Positions 52,321-61,325 of a stretch of 64,000 bases of DNA are shown here, piece after piece. Below the pieces are notes generated by a model. The model was given only the letters and a program-made list of their open reading frames with translations. It ran no database searches and was not told the origin of the DNA. How positions within the stretch are numbered: the first letter of the stretch is position 1; each line of letters begins with the position of its first letter. A program made the translations under genes and the position numbers. Source of the stretch: an uncultured Oscillospiraceae bacterium (GTDB taxonomy: Bacteria; Bacillota; Clostridia; Oscillospirales; Acutalibacteraceae); NCBI GenBank assembly GCA_900548305.1, contig URJZ01000002.1:40416-104415 (forward strand), given 5' to 3'.

Positions 52321-52632
52321 GTGCAGGACATAGTCAAACAAATAGTTGATATGGACCGTAAAGCCAGAGAGATTACTGCCGCTGTTGAACAGGACAGATT
52401 AAACTCTGAAAAGGAAATTGCTCAAAAACGTGTTGAACTACGCGCTGAGTACCTTGCAAAAGCTAGAGAGGCTATTCCTTCTAGTGAATCCCAGGAACGC
52501 GCTGCCGCTGAAAAAGAGTGGGAGATTGTTGCAAAAAAACATGCAGATCTATCACGAGAACTGGACGAGCTTTACAGCAAAAAGGGTGACGAATGGGTTA
52601 ATAACATCGTTGCACAAGTGATAGGGGAGTGA
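52321..52632 (+). CDS. ntpF: V-type ATPase peripheral stalk subunit (G/H-like)
   Basis: 103 residues, highly charged helical coiled-coil (DRKAREITAAVEQDRLNSEKEIAQKRVELRAEYL), the pattern of stalk subunit G/H that pairs with subunit E. GTG 52321 is chosen: AAAGGAGGTG stands nine bases upstream, whereas the in-frame ORF start at 52291 is upstream of that SD. First gene of the operon. Confidence 0.78.
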   Translation: MQDIVKQIVDMDRKAREITAAVEQDRLNSEKEIAQKRVELRAEYLAKAREAIPSSESQERAAAEKEWEIVAKKHADLSRELDELYSKKGDEWVNNIVAQVIGE

Positions 52633-52636
52633 TTGC

Positions 52637-53686
52637 ATGCTTGCCAGTCTTTCTTCCAATGCTGTTTCAGCAAAAGCGAGAGGTATGCACGGTAAACGTC
52701 TGACAAACAACAATTTTATGGATCTCCTAAATTGTAAAACTGTTCATGATGTTGCCTATTACCTCAAAAACCGCACAAGCTATAACAAACTCCTTGCAGG
52801 GATCAACGAGAACGAAGTTTCCCGTAGTGAACTTGAGGTTTTGTTAAAGCAAAAAATCTTTGATGACTGCTCCGATCTTGGTAGGTACGGAGCGTCAGTA
52901 GGAGAACGTTTTTCAGATTATTTAATCATGCGTAGTGAGATTGAACAAGTGATGCATAGTTTGATTCTGTTAAACTCCGGCAGAGATGATGGATATGTAA
53001 ATTACATGCCTGAATTTTTGCAGAAGAAAACAGGAATTGATTTGGATGCTCTTAGCCAAATTAAAACTTATGATGACTTGCTCAGAGCGTTGGGCAACAC
53101 CCCATACGCAAAAGTAATCGCTCCTTTTAAACCGGAGCCGGGTAAACTGCTCGACTACACCAAGATTGAAAATGCTCTTTATACATTCCTCTATAACAGT
53201 GTATTTACAATGATTAAGAAGAATTATAAGGGCGGAGCTGCAAAACAACTCCGAGATATTTTCAATTCCTACCTAGATTTGGATAACTATGTGCGTATTG
53301 TTAGAATGAAAACATTCTACAAGGCACCACCGGAGGCAATTCGCGATGCGCTGTTGCCGTTTACTACCATTAGAAAGCACTTTATCGATGCGATGATTGA
53401 TGCCAAAGATGAAGAAGAAGTTCACGCTATCATGGCACAAACTTCCGTGGGTAAGCGCTATCTAAAAGGTGTAGAAGGGTTTGAAGATGATATTCCTTTG
53501 CGTGTTCAATATGAAACTGCAAACCATCACATTCATTTTTCTACACACCCTTCCGTAGTTTTGTTATCCTATATCTTTGTAAAGCAAGCTGAAGTATATG
53601 ATATCATTACCATTTTGGAAGGCATCAGATACCATCTTGCACCAAGCAAAATAGCAAAATTACTTACCATCGTCAATTTTGAATGA
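52637..53686 (+). CDS. ntpC: V-type ATPase subunit C
   Basis: 349 residues, the funnel-shaped central-stalk socket (subunit d equivalent) between rotor ring and shaft. Helical, with the V-ATPase C/AC39 pattern: LNCKTVHDVAYYLKNRTSY, FNSYLDLDNYVRIVRMK and a C-terminal LLSYIFVKQAEVYDIITILEGIRYHL. Five bases after the stalk gene with GGGGAG upstream. Confidence 0.92.
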   Translation: MLASLSSNAVSAKARGMHGKRLTNNNFMDLLNCKTVHDVAYYLKNRTSYNKLLAGINENEVSRSELEVLLKQKIFDDCSDLGRYGASVGERFSDYLIMRSEIEQVMHSLILLNSGRDDGYVNYMPEFLQKKTGIDLDALSQIKTYDDLLRALGNTPYAKVIAPFKPEPGKLLDYTKIENALYTFLYNSVFTMIKKNYKGGAAKQLRDIFNSYLDLDNYVRIVRMKTFYKAPPEAIRDALLPFTTIRKHFIDAMIDAKDEEEVHAIMAQTSVGKRYLKGVEGFEDDIPLRVQYETANHHIHFSTHPSVVLLSYIFVKQAEVYDIITILEGIRYHLAPSKIAKLLTIVNFE

Positions 53687-53703
53687 AAGGAAGTGTCGAG
53701 TAA

Positions 53704-55680
53704 TTGGCTGTTGTAAAGCTGAAAGAAGTAAGCATTATCGGCAAGCTGTCTGAGCTGGATAAAGTAGCAACAATCTGTGGTCAATCAAATGTATTCCATT
53801 CAGATAATGCTATGAATTTCTACGCAGACACTCCGGATTTCACTGCTTACAATGAAGACAATCCATATGCAGAGCCATTGCAACAACTCAACGATGCTAT
53901 TGTCAAGGCAAACAAAACTTTGACTCTTTTAGACACAAAAGAGACAAAGAACATTCATATGGATAATGATGCAATGATTTCTTATGCACAAGAAATTGCT
54001 GCTCAAATCACTGAATGGGAAAAAGAAAAGAAAGAAGCCGAAGACAAAATTAAAGAGTACACATCCGTAATTGATGATATGGGTCACTTTGTAGGCCTAA
54101 ACCTCAATTTGGATGAAGTAAATTCTTGTGAGTTTGTTCAGGTTCGTTTTGGTGCATTGCCAAAAGAAAATGTAGAGAAACTAGCTGTCTACAAAGACAA
54201 TCCAGATGTTATCTTTACTCCATGCACATCTGATGATAAATATCAGTGGGGCGTATACTTTACACCAATCACTGCAGTATCATCAGTAGACCGTATTTTC
54301 TCAAGCTTAAAGTTTGAGAGAGTAGAATTAAACGAGCTAAAGGGTTCCCCTGAAGCAATTGTGGCAGATGTTCGTGCAAAGCGTGACGCCGAAGTTGCCC
54401 TTGTGAAAGAGATTGAATCTAAAATTGAATCTCTTTGGAGACAAGAGGGTACTAAACTGCAACAAGTATTTTCTCTTCTAACTGAGAAAAATGTTTACTT
54501 TACATCTATCTGCCGCAATGCAGCAAGATATGATGACAACTTTGTTGTTGTAGGTTGGATTCCTGCAAAAGCAGAAAGTGCTTTAAAAGCTGAACTAAGC
54601 AAACTGAATTTGATGGAAGTTTCCTTCAAAGGCGGTCAAGAAGCGAAAAAGCATAATCCACCAACAAAAATTAAAAATGCTGGTATTTTCAGACCATTCG
54701 AATTCTTTGTTGATATGTATGGTATGCCTAACTACAATGAATTCGATCCAACTCCATTCGTTGCAATTACATACACCATTTTGTTTGGTATTATGTTTGG
54801 TGACCTTGGACAAGGACCTTGTATCGCAATTGTTGGTTTCTTAATGTGGAAACTGAAGAAAATGGCCATTGGTAAAATCTTGATTCCTTGCGGTATTTCA
54901 TCTGCAATATTCGGTATGATTTACGGCTCGGTCTTTGGCTTTGAAGAATGGCTCAACCCGATGTACGAAGCAATGGGAATTGCAGGCGCTCATGGAAAAC
55001 CAATCCATGTAATGGATGGCGCAACTTCTCAGCTAGTTATTTATGCAACCATCGGTTTTGGTGCTTTACTAATTATGATCGCTATGGGTATTGGTATTGT
55101 TTCTAATATCAAACAAGGTCACTTAGAACATGCACTATTCGGTGAAAGCGGTCTTGCTAGCCTTATGCTTTACATTGGTATTATCGGTTTTGGTTTGACT
55201 CAATTCTTGGGTTGGCCAATTGCAACTTTTGGTGGAAGTGTTAATATTTGGGTTTGGTTATCCATCTTAGTATTCCTACCACTAATCGCAATTCTACTAA
55301 AAGGTATCCTTGGCCCATTGTGCGAAGGTAAACCTTGGAAACCAGCAAGCTGGGGCGACTACTTTATGCAAAGTTTCTTTGAAATCATTGTTATGTTCAT
55401 CGAATACTTGGCACACACAATGTCCTTCCTACGTGTAGGTGCATTCGTTCTTGTTCACGCCGGTATGATGCTGGTTGTATTTACACTTGCAGACATGGCG
55501 GCAGGTATGATGCCGGTTTACATTATTATTGTAATCATCGGTAACGTTATTGTTACTTGCCTAGAATGTCTACTTGTATGTATTCAAGTTCTTAGACTTC
55601 AATACTACGAACTATTCAGCCGTTACTATGATGGTAGCGGACGCAAGTTCGAACCAGTTACAGTAAAAGCTGCTCAATAA
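53704..55680 (+). CDS. ntpI: V-type ATPase subunit I (a-type membrane subunit)
   Basis: 658 residues. N-terminal half is cytoplasmic with coiled coils; the C-terminal half (from about residue 350) holds seven or so membrane helices and forms the ion half-channels. FEFFVDMYGMPNYNEFDPTPFVAITYTILFGIMFGDLGQG and FIEYLAHTMSFLRVGAFVLVHAGM with the essential Arg are diagnostic. TTG start with AAGGAAG nine bases upstream. Confidence 0.94.
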   Translation: MAVVKLKEVSIIGKLSELDKVATICGQSNVFHSDNAMNFYADTPDFTAYNEDNPYAEPLQQLNDAIVKANKTLTLLDTKETKNIHMDNDAMISYAQEIAAQITEWEKEKKEAEDKIKEYTSVIDDMGHFVGLNLNLDEVNSCEFVQVRFGALPKENVEKLAVYKDNPDVIFTPCTSDDKYQWGVYFTPITAVSSVDRIFSSLKFERVELNELKGSPEAIVADVRAKRDAEVALVKEIESKIESLWRQEGTKLQQVFSLLTEKNVYFTSICRNAARYDDNFVVVGWIPAKAESALKAELSKLNLMEVSFKGGQEAKKHNPPTKIKNAGIFRPFEFFVDMYGMPNYNEFDPTPFVAITYTILFGIMFGDLGQGPCIAIVGFLMWKLKKMAIGKILIPCGISSAIFGMIYGSVFGFEEWLNPMYEAMGIAGAHGKPIHVMDGATSQLVIYATIGFGALLIMIAMGIGIVSNIKQGHLEHALFGESGLASLMLYIGIIGFGLTQFLGWPIATFGGSVNIWVWLSILVFLPLIAILLKGILGPLCEGKPWKPASWGDYFMQSFFEIIVMFIEYLAHTMSFLRVGAFVLVHAGMMLVVFTLADMAAGMMPVYIIIVIIGNVIVTCLECLLVCIQVLRLQYYELFSRYYDGSGRKFEPVTVKAAQ

Positions 55681-55762
55681 TTATTGCAGTGATACTAATT
55701 TAAAACAAAAAATACTTAAAAAACTTTAAAAAATTTAATTGTTAAGTTTTGGAGGAAATATT

Positions 55763-56233
55763 ATGATGTACGTATTAATTGCTTTGCCACTTATTGCTAT
55801 TATTGCTTCCGTATTTTTCGCAATCAGAGCTGTTAAAAAAGGAAAGAAAGCTAAAACAGCATTTAAATCTCAAGTTATCGCATTTGCTGCAGTTGCAGTA
55901 TTGACATTCGCAATCCCAATGGTAGCTTCTGCTACAACAGCTGCTGAAGAAGCTAACACAACAACAACAGCTGCAGCTTCCGAAGAAGTAGCTGCTGATA
56001 CACAAGACAAAAACTTCCAAAATGGTATGGGTCTACTAGCTGCTGGTTTCGTAACAGCTATCTCCGGTATCGGTGGTGGTATCGCTGTTGCTGCTGCTGC
56101 TCCTGCTGCTATCGGTGCAACTTCTGAGGATCCAAAAGTATTCGGTAAAGCTTTGATTTTCGTTGCTCTTGGTGAAGGTATTGCTCTTTACGGTTTGCTT
56201 ATCTCCATCTTGATCTTGAACAAAGTTGCTTAA
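55763..56233 (+). CDS. ntpK: V-type ATPase rotor subunit K (c-type)
   Basis: 156 residues. Residues about 1-59 form a first hairpin of two helices (ALPLIAIIASVFFAIRA, then VIAFAAVAVLTFAIPMVASA), followed by an Ala/Thr/Glu-rich linker (60-85). The canonical c hairpin follows (GMGLLAAGFVTAISGIGGGIAVAAAAPAAIG ... IFVALGEGIALYGLLISILIL) with the ion-carrying Glu in ALGEGIA. Only one hairpin carries the Glu. ATG 55763 has GGAGG seven bases upstream. Preceded by an 80-base AU-rich leader. Confidence 0.92.
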   Translation: MMYVLIALPLIAIIASVFFAIRAVKKGKKAKTAFKSQVIAFAAVAVLTFAIPMVASATTAAEEANTTTTAAASEEVAADTQDKNFQNGMGLLAAGFVTAISGIGGGIAVAAAAPAAIGATSEDPKVFGKALIFVALGEGIALYGLLISILILNKVA

Positions 56234-56257
56234 TTTTAAGAAAGCAGGTGGCATCAC

Positions 56258-56569
56258 ATGCGCTTTCACCTTGTAAGCGATAATGAGGACACCCTGGTTG
56301 GTATGCGTTTAGCAGGTGTTGACGGTGTTTTAGTCAAAGAACCTGAACTCGCACAAAAGGCTATAAACGAAGCAATGAACAATGCAAGCGAAGTTGCTGT
56401 TGTATTACTAACAGAAGGCGTTGTTGCTATGTGTTCAGAATTTGTTTATGACCTTAAACTAAACCGCAAGCGTCCGCTTATTGTGGAAATTCCTGAAAGG
56501 GGCGGCAATGGTCGCGCCAAAGATTCTATTACCCGTTATGTCCGCGAGGCTATCGGGATTAAAATTTAG
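56258..56569 (+). CDS. ntpG: V-type ATPase subunit F
   Basis: 103 residues, regulatory/central-stalk subunit on the DF axle. LVSDNEDTLVGMRLAGVDGV, VVLLTEGVVAM, and PLIVEIPERGGNGRAKDSITRYVREAIGI are conserved. AAAGCAGGTGG lies upstream. Confidence 0.92.
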   Translation: MRFHLVSDNEDTLVGMRLAGVDGVLVKEPELAQKAINEAMNNASEVAVVLLTEGVVAMCSEFVYDLKLNRKRPLIVEIPERGGNGRAKDSITRYVREAIGIKI

Positions 56570-56588
56570 TTTCTATTTTTGCAGCTTG

Positions 56589-56602
56589 GCCGCTAGTGCG
56601 GC
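56589..56602 (+). other. Short GC hairpin before subunit E gene
   Basis: GCCGC-TAGT-GCGGC, 15 bases before the start codon and just upstream of the G-rich SD; could tune translation or mRNA stability. No T-run, so it is not a terminator. Confidence 0.45.
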
Positions 56603-56617
56603 GGAACGGGGGTTAAT

Positions 56618-57214
56618 ATGGCTTCAAATGTCGATAAATTGAGCAAATTCAACTCCGCCATTAATCACTACGCTGAATCACAACGTGAGAAAATCTTGAA
56701 AGATATTGCCGACTATCAAGCAAGAGAGCTGGAAGAAACAGCTAGCAATGCTAAAATTGAGGCAGATCGTCTTTTAGTTAAAGAGTTGGCGGAAATGCGT
56801 GATCGCATTATGCGTGAAATGTCCCATCGTGAGATGGATTCTCGCAGAGAATTGCTTACTAAACGCCAAGAAATTTCTGAGAAAGTATTCGAAAGAGCTG
56901 AAAAAGCTTTAATCGAGTACACACAAAAAGCAGAATACGCATCTTTGATGGAGCGTTATGCTGCTAATATTGCGAAAGTATTAACTGAGCCAGGTACCGT
57001 AGTATACGTAAAATCTGGCGATGAGAAATACAAAGCGCAAATTGAAAAAGCTTTTGGCGGTGCTGTAACAATTACAGTAGATGATAAGATTAAAATTGGT
57101 GGACTTCGCGCTGAAAACGCAGCTATGCGTTTGGCCGCGGATGAAACACTTGATTCCATTCTTGCAAGTAAACGTGGATGGTTTGAAGAAAATTCGGGAA
57201 TGGCTGTGGTCTGA
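56618..57214 (+). CDS. ntpE: V-type ATPase subunit E
   Basis: 198 residues, peripheral stalk. N-terminal long helix with charged heptads (YAESQREKILKDIADYQARELEETASNAKIEADRLL) and a globular C-terminal head. The DKIKIGGLRAENAAMRLAADETLDSIL segment matches the family. Pairs with the helical subunit encoded first in the operon. Confidence 0.9.
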   Translation: MASNVDKLSKFNSAINHYAESQREKILKDIADYQARELEETASNAKIEADRLLVKELAEMRDRIMREMSHREMDSRRELLTKRQEISEKVFERAEKALIEYTQKAEYASLMERYAANIAKVLTEPGTVVYVKSGDEKYKAQIEKAFGGAVTITVDDKIKIGGLRAENAAMRLAADETLDSILASKRGWFEENSGMAVV

Positions 57215-57249
57215 GCCGGAAATACCCATTTATAATGGAGATGAGTTTG

Positions 57250-59013
57250 ATGGAAAATCAGAATGTTATATACGGCATTAATGGACCGGTTGTTACCGTA
57301 AAAAATGCTCGCAGCTTCTCTATGATGGAAATGGTATATGTTGGACACGAGCGTCTCGTTGGTGAGATTATCGGTATTAATGACAAATTTACTACAATCC
57401 AGGTTTATGAAGAGACTACCGGGCTAACACTCGGAGAGCCAATCTACGGTACTGGCAGTCCAATGAATGTTACACTAGGTCCTGGCATTATGAGCAATAT
57501 CTTTGATGGTATTGAAAGACCATTGAAAGAGATTGCAAAAGAAAGCGGAACTTTTATCAATCGTGGTAGTACCGCTTCTGCTTTGGATGAAGAAAAACTA
57601 TGGGATGTTACATTAAAAGTGCAAGTAGGCGACACCCTAAAAAGTGGTGACGTTTATGCTGAAGTGCCTGAAACACTTTCAGTTTTGCATAAATGTATGT
57701 TAACACCTTTAATTCCAACAGCTACTGTTACTAAGGTTATGCCTAGTGGACAGTACAAAGTACATGATACGGTTGTTGAGGTAGAAGATGCAAACGGCAA
57801 AAAGCACGAGCTTACTCTTTGCCAAAGATGGCCTATCAGAAATGCGCGTCCTGTTTCCAAACGTACAACTTCAACTGTACCGCTAATTACAGGACAAAGA
57901 ATTCAAGACGCTTTATTCCCAATCACCAAAGGTGGTACTGCTTGTATTCCGGGCGCTTTCGGTTCCGGTAAAACAATGACACAGCACCAACTTGCAAAAT
58001 GGTGTGACGCTGACATTATTATTTATGTTGGTTGTGGTGAGCGTGGTAACGAGATGACTCAGGTACTTGAAGAGTTTGCTGAGTTGATTGACCCAAGAAC
58101 AAATAGATTGCTAACTGACCGTACTGTGTTGATTGCTAATACATCCAACATGCCTGTTGCGGCTCGTGAAGCTTCTATTTACACAGGTATTACACTTGCT
58201 GAATACTATCGTGACATGGGTTATCACGTAGCTATGATGGCTGACTCTACTTCTCGTTGGGCGGAAGCTCTTCGTGAGATTTCCGGTCGTTTGGAAGAGA
58301 TGCCTGCTGAGGAAGGTTTCCCAGCATACTTGCCATCTCGTCTTGCAGAGTTCTATGAGCGCGCAGGTTATGTACATAACCTAAATGGCACAGAAGGTTC
58401 TATCTCTGTTATCGGAGCGATTTCTCCTGCCGGTGGTGACTTCTCTGAGCCTGTTACACAAAATACCATGCGTTTTACTCGTTGCTTCTGGGCATTGGAT
58501 AAATCTCTTGCATATGCTAGACACTTCCCGGCAATTGACTGGATGGCTAGTTATACAGAGTATCTTAATGACTTGGAACCTTGGTACATTGAGCATCTTG
58601 GTGAAGAATATCTTGAATACCGCAGCGTAATCAATAATCTTCTACAAGAGGAAAACAAATTGATGGAAATTGTTAAATTGGTTGGTGCAGACGTTTTGCC
58701 TGACGACCAAAAATTAGTCATTCAAATTGCTAGAGTTATTAGAATTGGCTTCTTACAACAAAACGCTTTCCATCCGGATGATACTTATGTACCAATTGAA
58801 AAACAGCGCGATATGATGAAGGTAATTGTTCATCTTTATAATAAGAGTAAACAAATTGTTGCTGCAAACGTTCCATTGGATGATTTGCTATCAACTGGTT
58901 TGTATGAAAGAATTATTAAGATGAAATACGAAGTACCTAACAATAAACTTGAAATGTTTGATAACATTATTGACGATATCGATCGTACAATTGCTGGTGT
59001 TCTTAACGCATAA
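57250..59013 (+). CDS. ntpA: V-type ATPase catalytic subunit A
   Basis: 587 residues. Beta-barrel start (VIYGINGPVVTVKNARSFSMMEMVYVGHERLVGEII), the A-specific insertion (about 110-185), Walker A GAFGSGKTMTQ, GERGNEM, Walker B region VAMMADSTSRWAEALREI with the catalytic Glu of the A subunit in the GERGNEM loop. ATG 57250 is preferred; GGAG lies nine bases upstream, and earlier in-frame ATGs at 57235 and 57241 leave no space for it. Confidence 0.96.
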   Translation: MENQNVIYGINGPVVTVKNARSFSMMEMVYVGHERLVGEIIGINDKFTTIQVYEETTGLTLGEPIYGTGSPMNVTLGPGIMSNIFDGIERPLKEIAKESGTFINRGSTASALDEEKLWDVTLKVQVGDTLKSGDVYAEVPETLSVLHKCMLTPLIPTATVTKVMPSGQYKVHDTVVEVEDANGKKHELTLCQRWPIRNARPVSKRTTSTVPLITGQRIQDALFPITKGGTACIPGAFGSGKTMTQHQLAKWCDADIIIYVGCGERGNEMTQVLEEFAELIDPRTNRLLTDRTVLIANTSNMPVAAREASIYTGITLAEYYRDMGYHVAMMADSTSRWAEALREISGRLEEMPAEEGFPAYLPSRLAEFYERAGYVHNLNGTEGSISVIGAISPAGGDFSEPVTQNTMRFTRCFWALDKSLAYARHFPAIDWMASYTEYLNDLEPWYIEHLGEEYLEYRSVINNLLQEENKLMEIVKLVGADVLPDDQKLVIQIARVIRIGFLQQNAFHPDDTYVPIEKQRDMMKVIVHLYNKSKQIVAANVPLDDLLSTGLYERIIKMKYEVPNNKLEMFDNIIDDIDRTIAGVLNA

Positions 59014-59028
59014 GATTGACGCCGATAA

Positions 59029-59087
59029 AATTCTTATCATTTCCCGTGCGAAGGTGATAAGAATTACTCTAGTCTATAGTCGCACGG
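59029..59087 (+). other. Pseudoknot-capable leader before subunit B
   Basis: Stem 1 is an 11-bp perfect pairing, AATTCTTATCA (59029-59039) with TGATAAGAATT (59055-59065). Its loop holds CCGTGCGA (59044-59051), which is perfectly complementary to TCGCACGG (59080-59087), overlapping GGAG (59086-59089) and 17 bases before the ntpB start. An H-type pseudoknot could form and mask the ribosome-binding region. Confidence 0.6.
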
Positions 59088-59103
59088 AGAAGGCGGTTAT
59101 AAT

Positions 59104-60492
59104 ATGATTCTTGATTATATTGGCGTAAAAGAAATTAACGGCTCTCTAATCGTTATCGATAATGTTGAAAATGCTTTCTATGAAGAAACAGTTGACATTC
59201 GCCTCGATGATGGTTCAATGCGTCAAGGTAGAATTGTGCAAATGGATGGCAAACGTGTTGTTATCCAGGTTTTCGAAGGATCTCGTGAGATTTCTCTAGA
59301 TAATACCCGCACAAGACTACGTGGCCGTGCAATGGAGATGCCGCTTTCGCCAGAAATGCTAGGACGTGTTTTTAACGGTGCTGGTGACCCAATTGATGGA
59401 CTCGGTGAAATTTATCCTGAACAAAGAATGAATATCAACGGTGCACCAATTAACCCGGTATCCCGTGTATATCCAAGAAACTACATTCACACTGGTATTT
59501 CTTCTATTGACACTCTAATGACACTAATTCGTGGTCAAAAATTGCCTATCTTCTCAGGTTCTGGTATGCAGCACAATGAGCTGGCTGTTCAAATTGCCCG
59601 CCAAGCTAACATTACCGATGCAGAAGGCGAAGGTAAATTTGCAATCGTATTTGCTGCAATGGGTGTTAAAAATGACGTTGCGGACTACTTCCGTCGTTCA
59701 TTTGACGAATCCGGTGTTTTGCAGAAGGTTGTTATGTTCTTGAACTTGGCTGATGACCCAATCATTGAAAGAACACTAACACCACGCTGTGCACTAACAA
59801 CAGCTGAATATTTGGCATATGAAAAAGACATGCACGTGCTTGTTATTATGACAGATATGACAGCTTATGCGGAAGCTCTTCGTGAATTTAGTTCCTCTAA
59901 GGGTGAAATTCCTGGTAGAAAAGGTTATCCAGGTTACCTATATTCCGACTTGGCTTCTCTATACGAGCGTGCTGGTATGGTTCATGGTAAAAAAGGTACA
60001 ATTACCCAGTTGCCAATTTTGACTATGCCTAACGACGACGTTACTCACCCAGTACCTGACCTTACAGGTTATATTACTGAAGGCCAAATTTCTTTGGATC
60101 GTTCTTTGGACGGTAGTGGTATTTACCCACCAGTTGGTATTTTGCCATCTCTATCCCGTTTGATGAAAGACGGTATTGGTGCAGAGTTTACTCGTGATGA
60201 CCATAAAGGTCTATCTGACCAATTGTTTGCTGCTTATGCAAAAACAATGGAAGCTCGTTCTTTGGCATCTGTTATCGGTGAAGAAGAATTGGCTACTTCT
60301 GATAAGAGATACATTGAATTTGGTAAATTGTTTGAATCTCGTTTTATTACACAAGGATTCAACGAAAACCGTTCAATTGAACAAAGCCTCGATCTGGGTT
60401 GGGAATTGCTTTCCACTTTACCACGTGTTGAATTAGACCGTGTACAAGAAGAACTTCTGGATAAATACTATATTGAAGGTCTTTGCAAATAA
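59104..60492 (+). CDS. ntpB: V-type ATPase subunit B
   Basis: 462 residues, non-catalytic nucleotide-binding partner of A in the A3B3 head. No canonical Walker A (GSGMQHNELAVQIARQA instead), as expected for B. Conserved GISSIDTLMTLIRGQKLPIFSGSGMQHN, PGRKGYPGYLYSDLASLYERAGMV and LPSLSRLMKDGIG with the Arg finger region. The ATG follows a structured leader of 90 bases. Confidence 0.96.
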   Translation: MILDYIGVKEINGSLIVIDNVENAFYEETVDIRLDDGSMRQGRIVQMDGKRVVIQVFEGSREISLDNTRTRLRGRAMEMPLSPEMLGRVFNGAGDPIDGLGEIYPEQRMNINGAPINPVSRVYPRNYIHTGISSIDTLMTLIRGQKLPIFSGSGMQHNELAVQIARQANITDAEGEGKFAIVFAAMGVKNDVADYFRRSFDESGVLQKVVMFLNLADDPIIERTLTPRCALTTAEYLAYEKDMHVLVIMTDMTAYAEALREFSSSKGEIPGRKGYPGYLYSDLASLYERAGMVHGKKGTITQLPILTMPNDDVTHPVPDLTGYITEGQISLDRSLDGSGIYPPVGILPSLSRLMKDGIGAEFTRDDHKGLSDQLFAAYAKTMEARSLASVIGEEELATSDKRYIEFGKLFESRFITQGFNENRSIEQSLDLGWELLSTLPRVELDRVQEELLDKYYIEGLCK

Positions 60493-60531
60493 GTGTGGAG
60501 TTTTTAACTCTGATGAATGAGGTGAGCTATA

Positions 60532-61170
60532 TTGAGTAACCAAGTCGTACCAACCAAAAGTCAGTTGCTTGCCACAAAGAAATCTTTAAAACTTTCTAAA
60601 AAAGGTTTTGAGATTCTGGACCGTAAGCGCAACGTACTTGTTCGTGAGATTATGTCTTTACTCTCAAAAGCTGCCGAAGTTCAAGATAGAATCGACACTA
60701 CTTATGAAGTTGCTTATGAGGCGCTTGAAATGGCTAATATTACATTGGGCAATACAGGCGAACTTGCAAGCACAGTGCCATTCGATGATAATTTGAATGT
60801 TGCATACAGAAGTGTTATGGGTGTAGAGCTTCCGATGGTTGCTCTAGAAGATTCTGAAATAGGTGGAATTCCTTTCGGCCTTATTTCCAGTAATGCACCG
60901 CTAGATGACGCTTTGGTAAAATTTACTGAAGTGAAAAAACTAACTGCGGAATTAGCTGAGATTGAAAATAGTGTGTTCCGTTTATCTGTTGCGATTAAGC
61001 AAACAACCAGACGTGCAAACGCGCTGAAGAATATTATGATTCCTCGTTTCAAATCTGAAGTGAAATTTATTACTGAGGCATTGGAAGAAAAGGAAAGAGA
61101 AGAATTCTCACGTATGAAATTGATTAAAAAGAAAAAAGTTAGAGATGCTCTTGAAAACGAGAGTGCATAA
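60532..61170 (+). CDS. ntpD: V-type ATPase subunit D
   Basis: 212 residues, central axle of the motor. N- and C-terminal long helices (PTKSQLLATKKSLKLSKKGFEILDRKRNVLVREI and TTRRANALKNIMIPRFKSEVKFITEALEEKEREEFSRMKLIKKKK) form the coiled coil. TTG start with GAGGTGAG upstream. Last gene of the operon. Confidence 0.95.
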   Translation: MSNQVVPTKSQLLATKKSLKLSKKGFEILDRKRNVLVREIMSLLSKAAEVQDRIDTTYEVAYEALEMANITLGNTGELASTVPFDDNLNVAYRSVMGVELPMVALEDSEIGGIPFGLISSNAPLDDALVKFTEVKKLTAELAEIENSVFRLSVAIKQTTRRANALKNIMIPRFKSEVKFITEALEEKEREEFSRMKLIKKKKVRDALENESA

Positions 61171-61180
61171 CAATTTTCGA

Positions 61181-61211
61181 CAGGAAGCAAACGCTTCCTG
61201 TTTTTTTTTTG
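61181..61211 (+). terminator. Terminator of the V-ATPase operon
   Basis: CAGGAAGC-AAAC-GCTTCCTG hairpin followed by ten T, ten bases after the ntpD stop. Confidence 0.96.
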
Positions 61212-61271
61212 CCTATTTTAACATCAGACAGAGATATCCAAAATTTGCTATAGTATTTTCAGCTTGTTTTA

Positions 61272-61300
61272 TTGTCAAATTAGAAAGAAACGTTTATAAT
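61272..61300 (+). promoter_or_regulatory. Promoter of the AlkD-like/YgjP-like operon
   Basis: TTGTCA (61272-61277), 17-base spacer, TATAAT (61295-61300), 25 bases before the start codon. Confidence 0.85.
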
Positions 61301-61325
61301 TGAGTAAAAGGAGGGGCGAATACCT

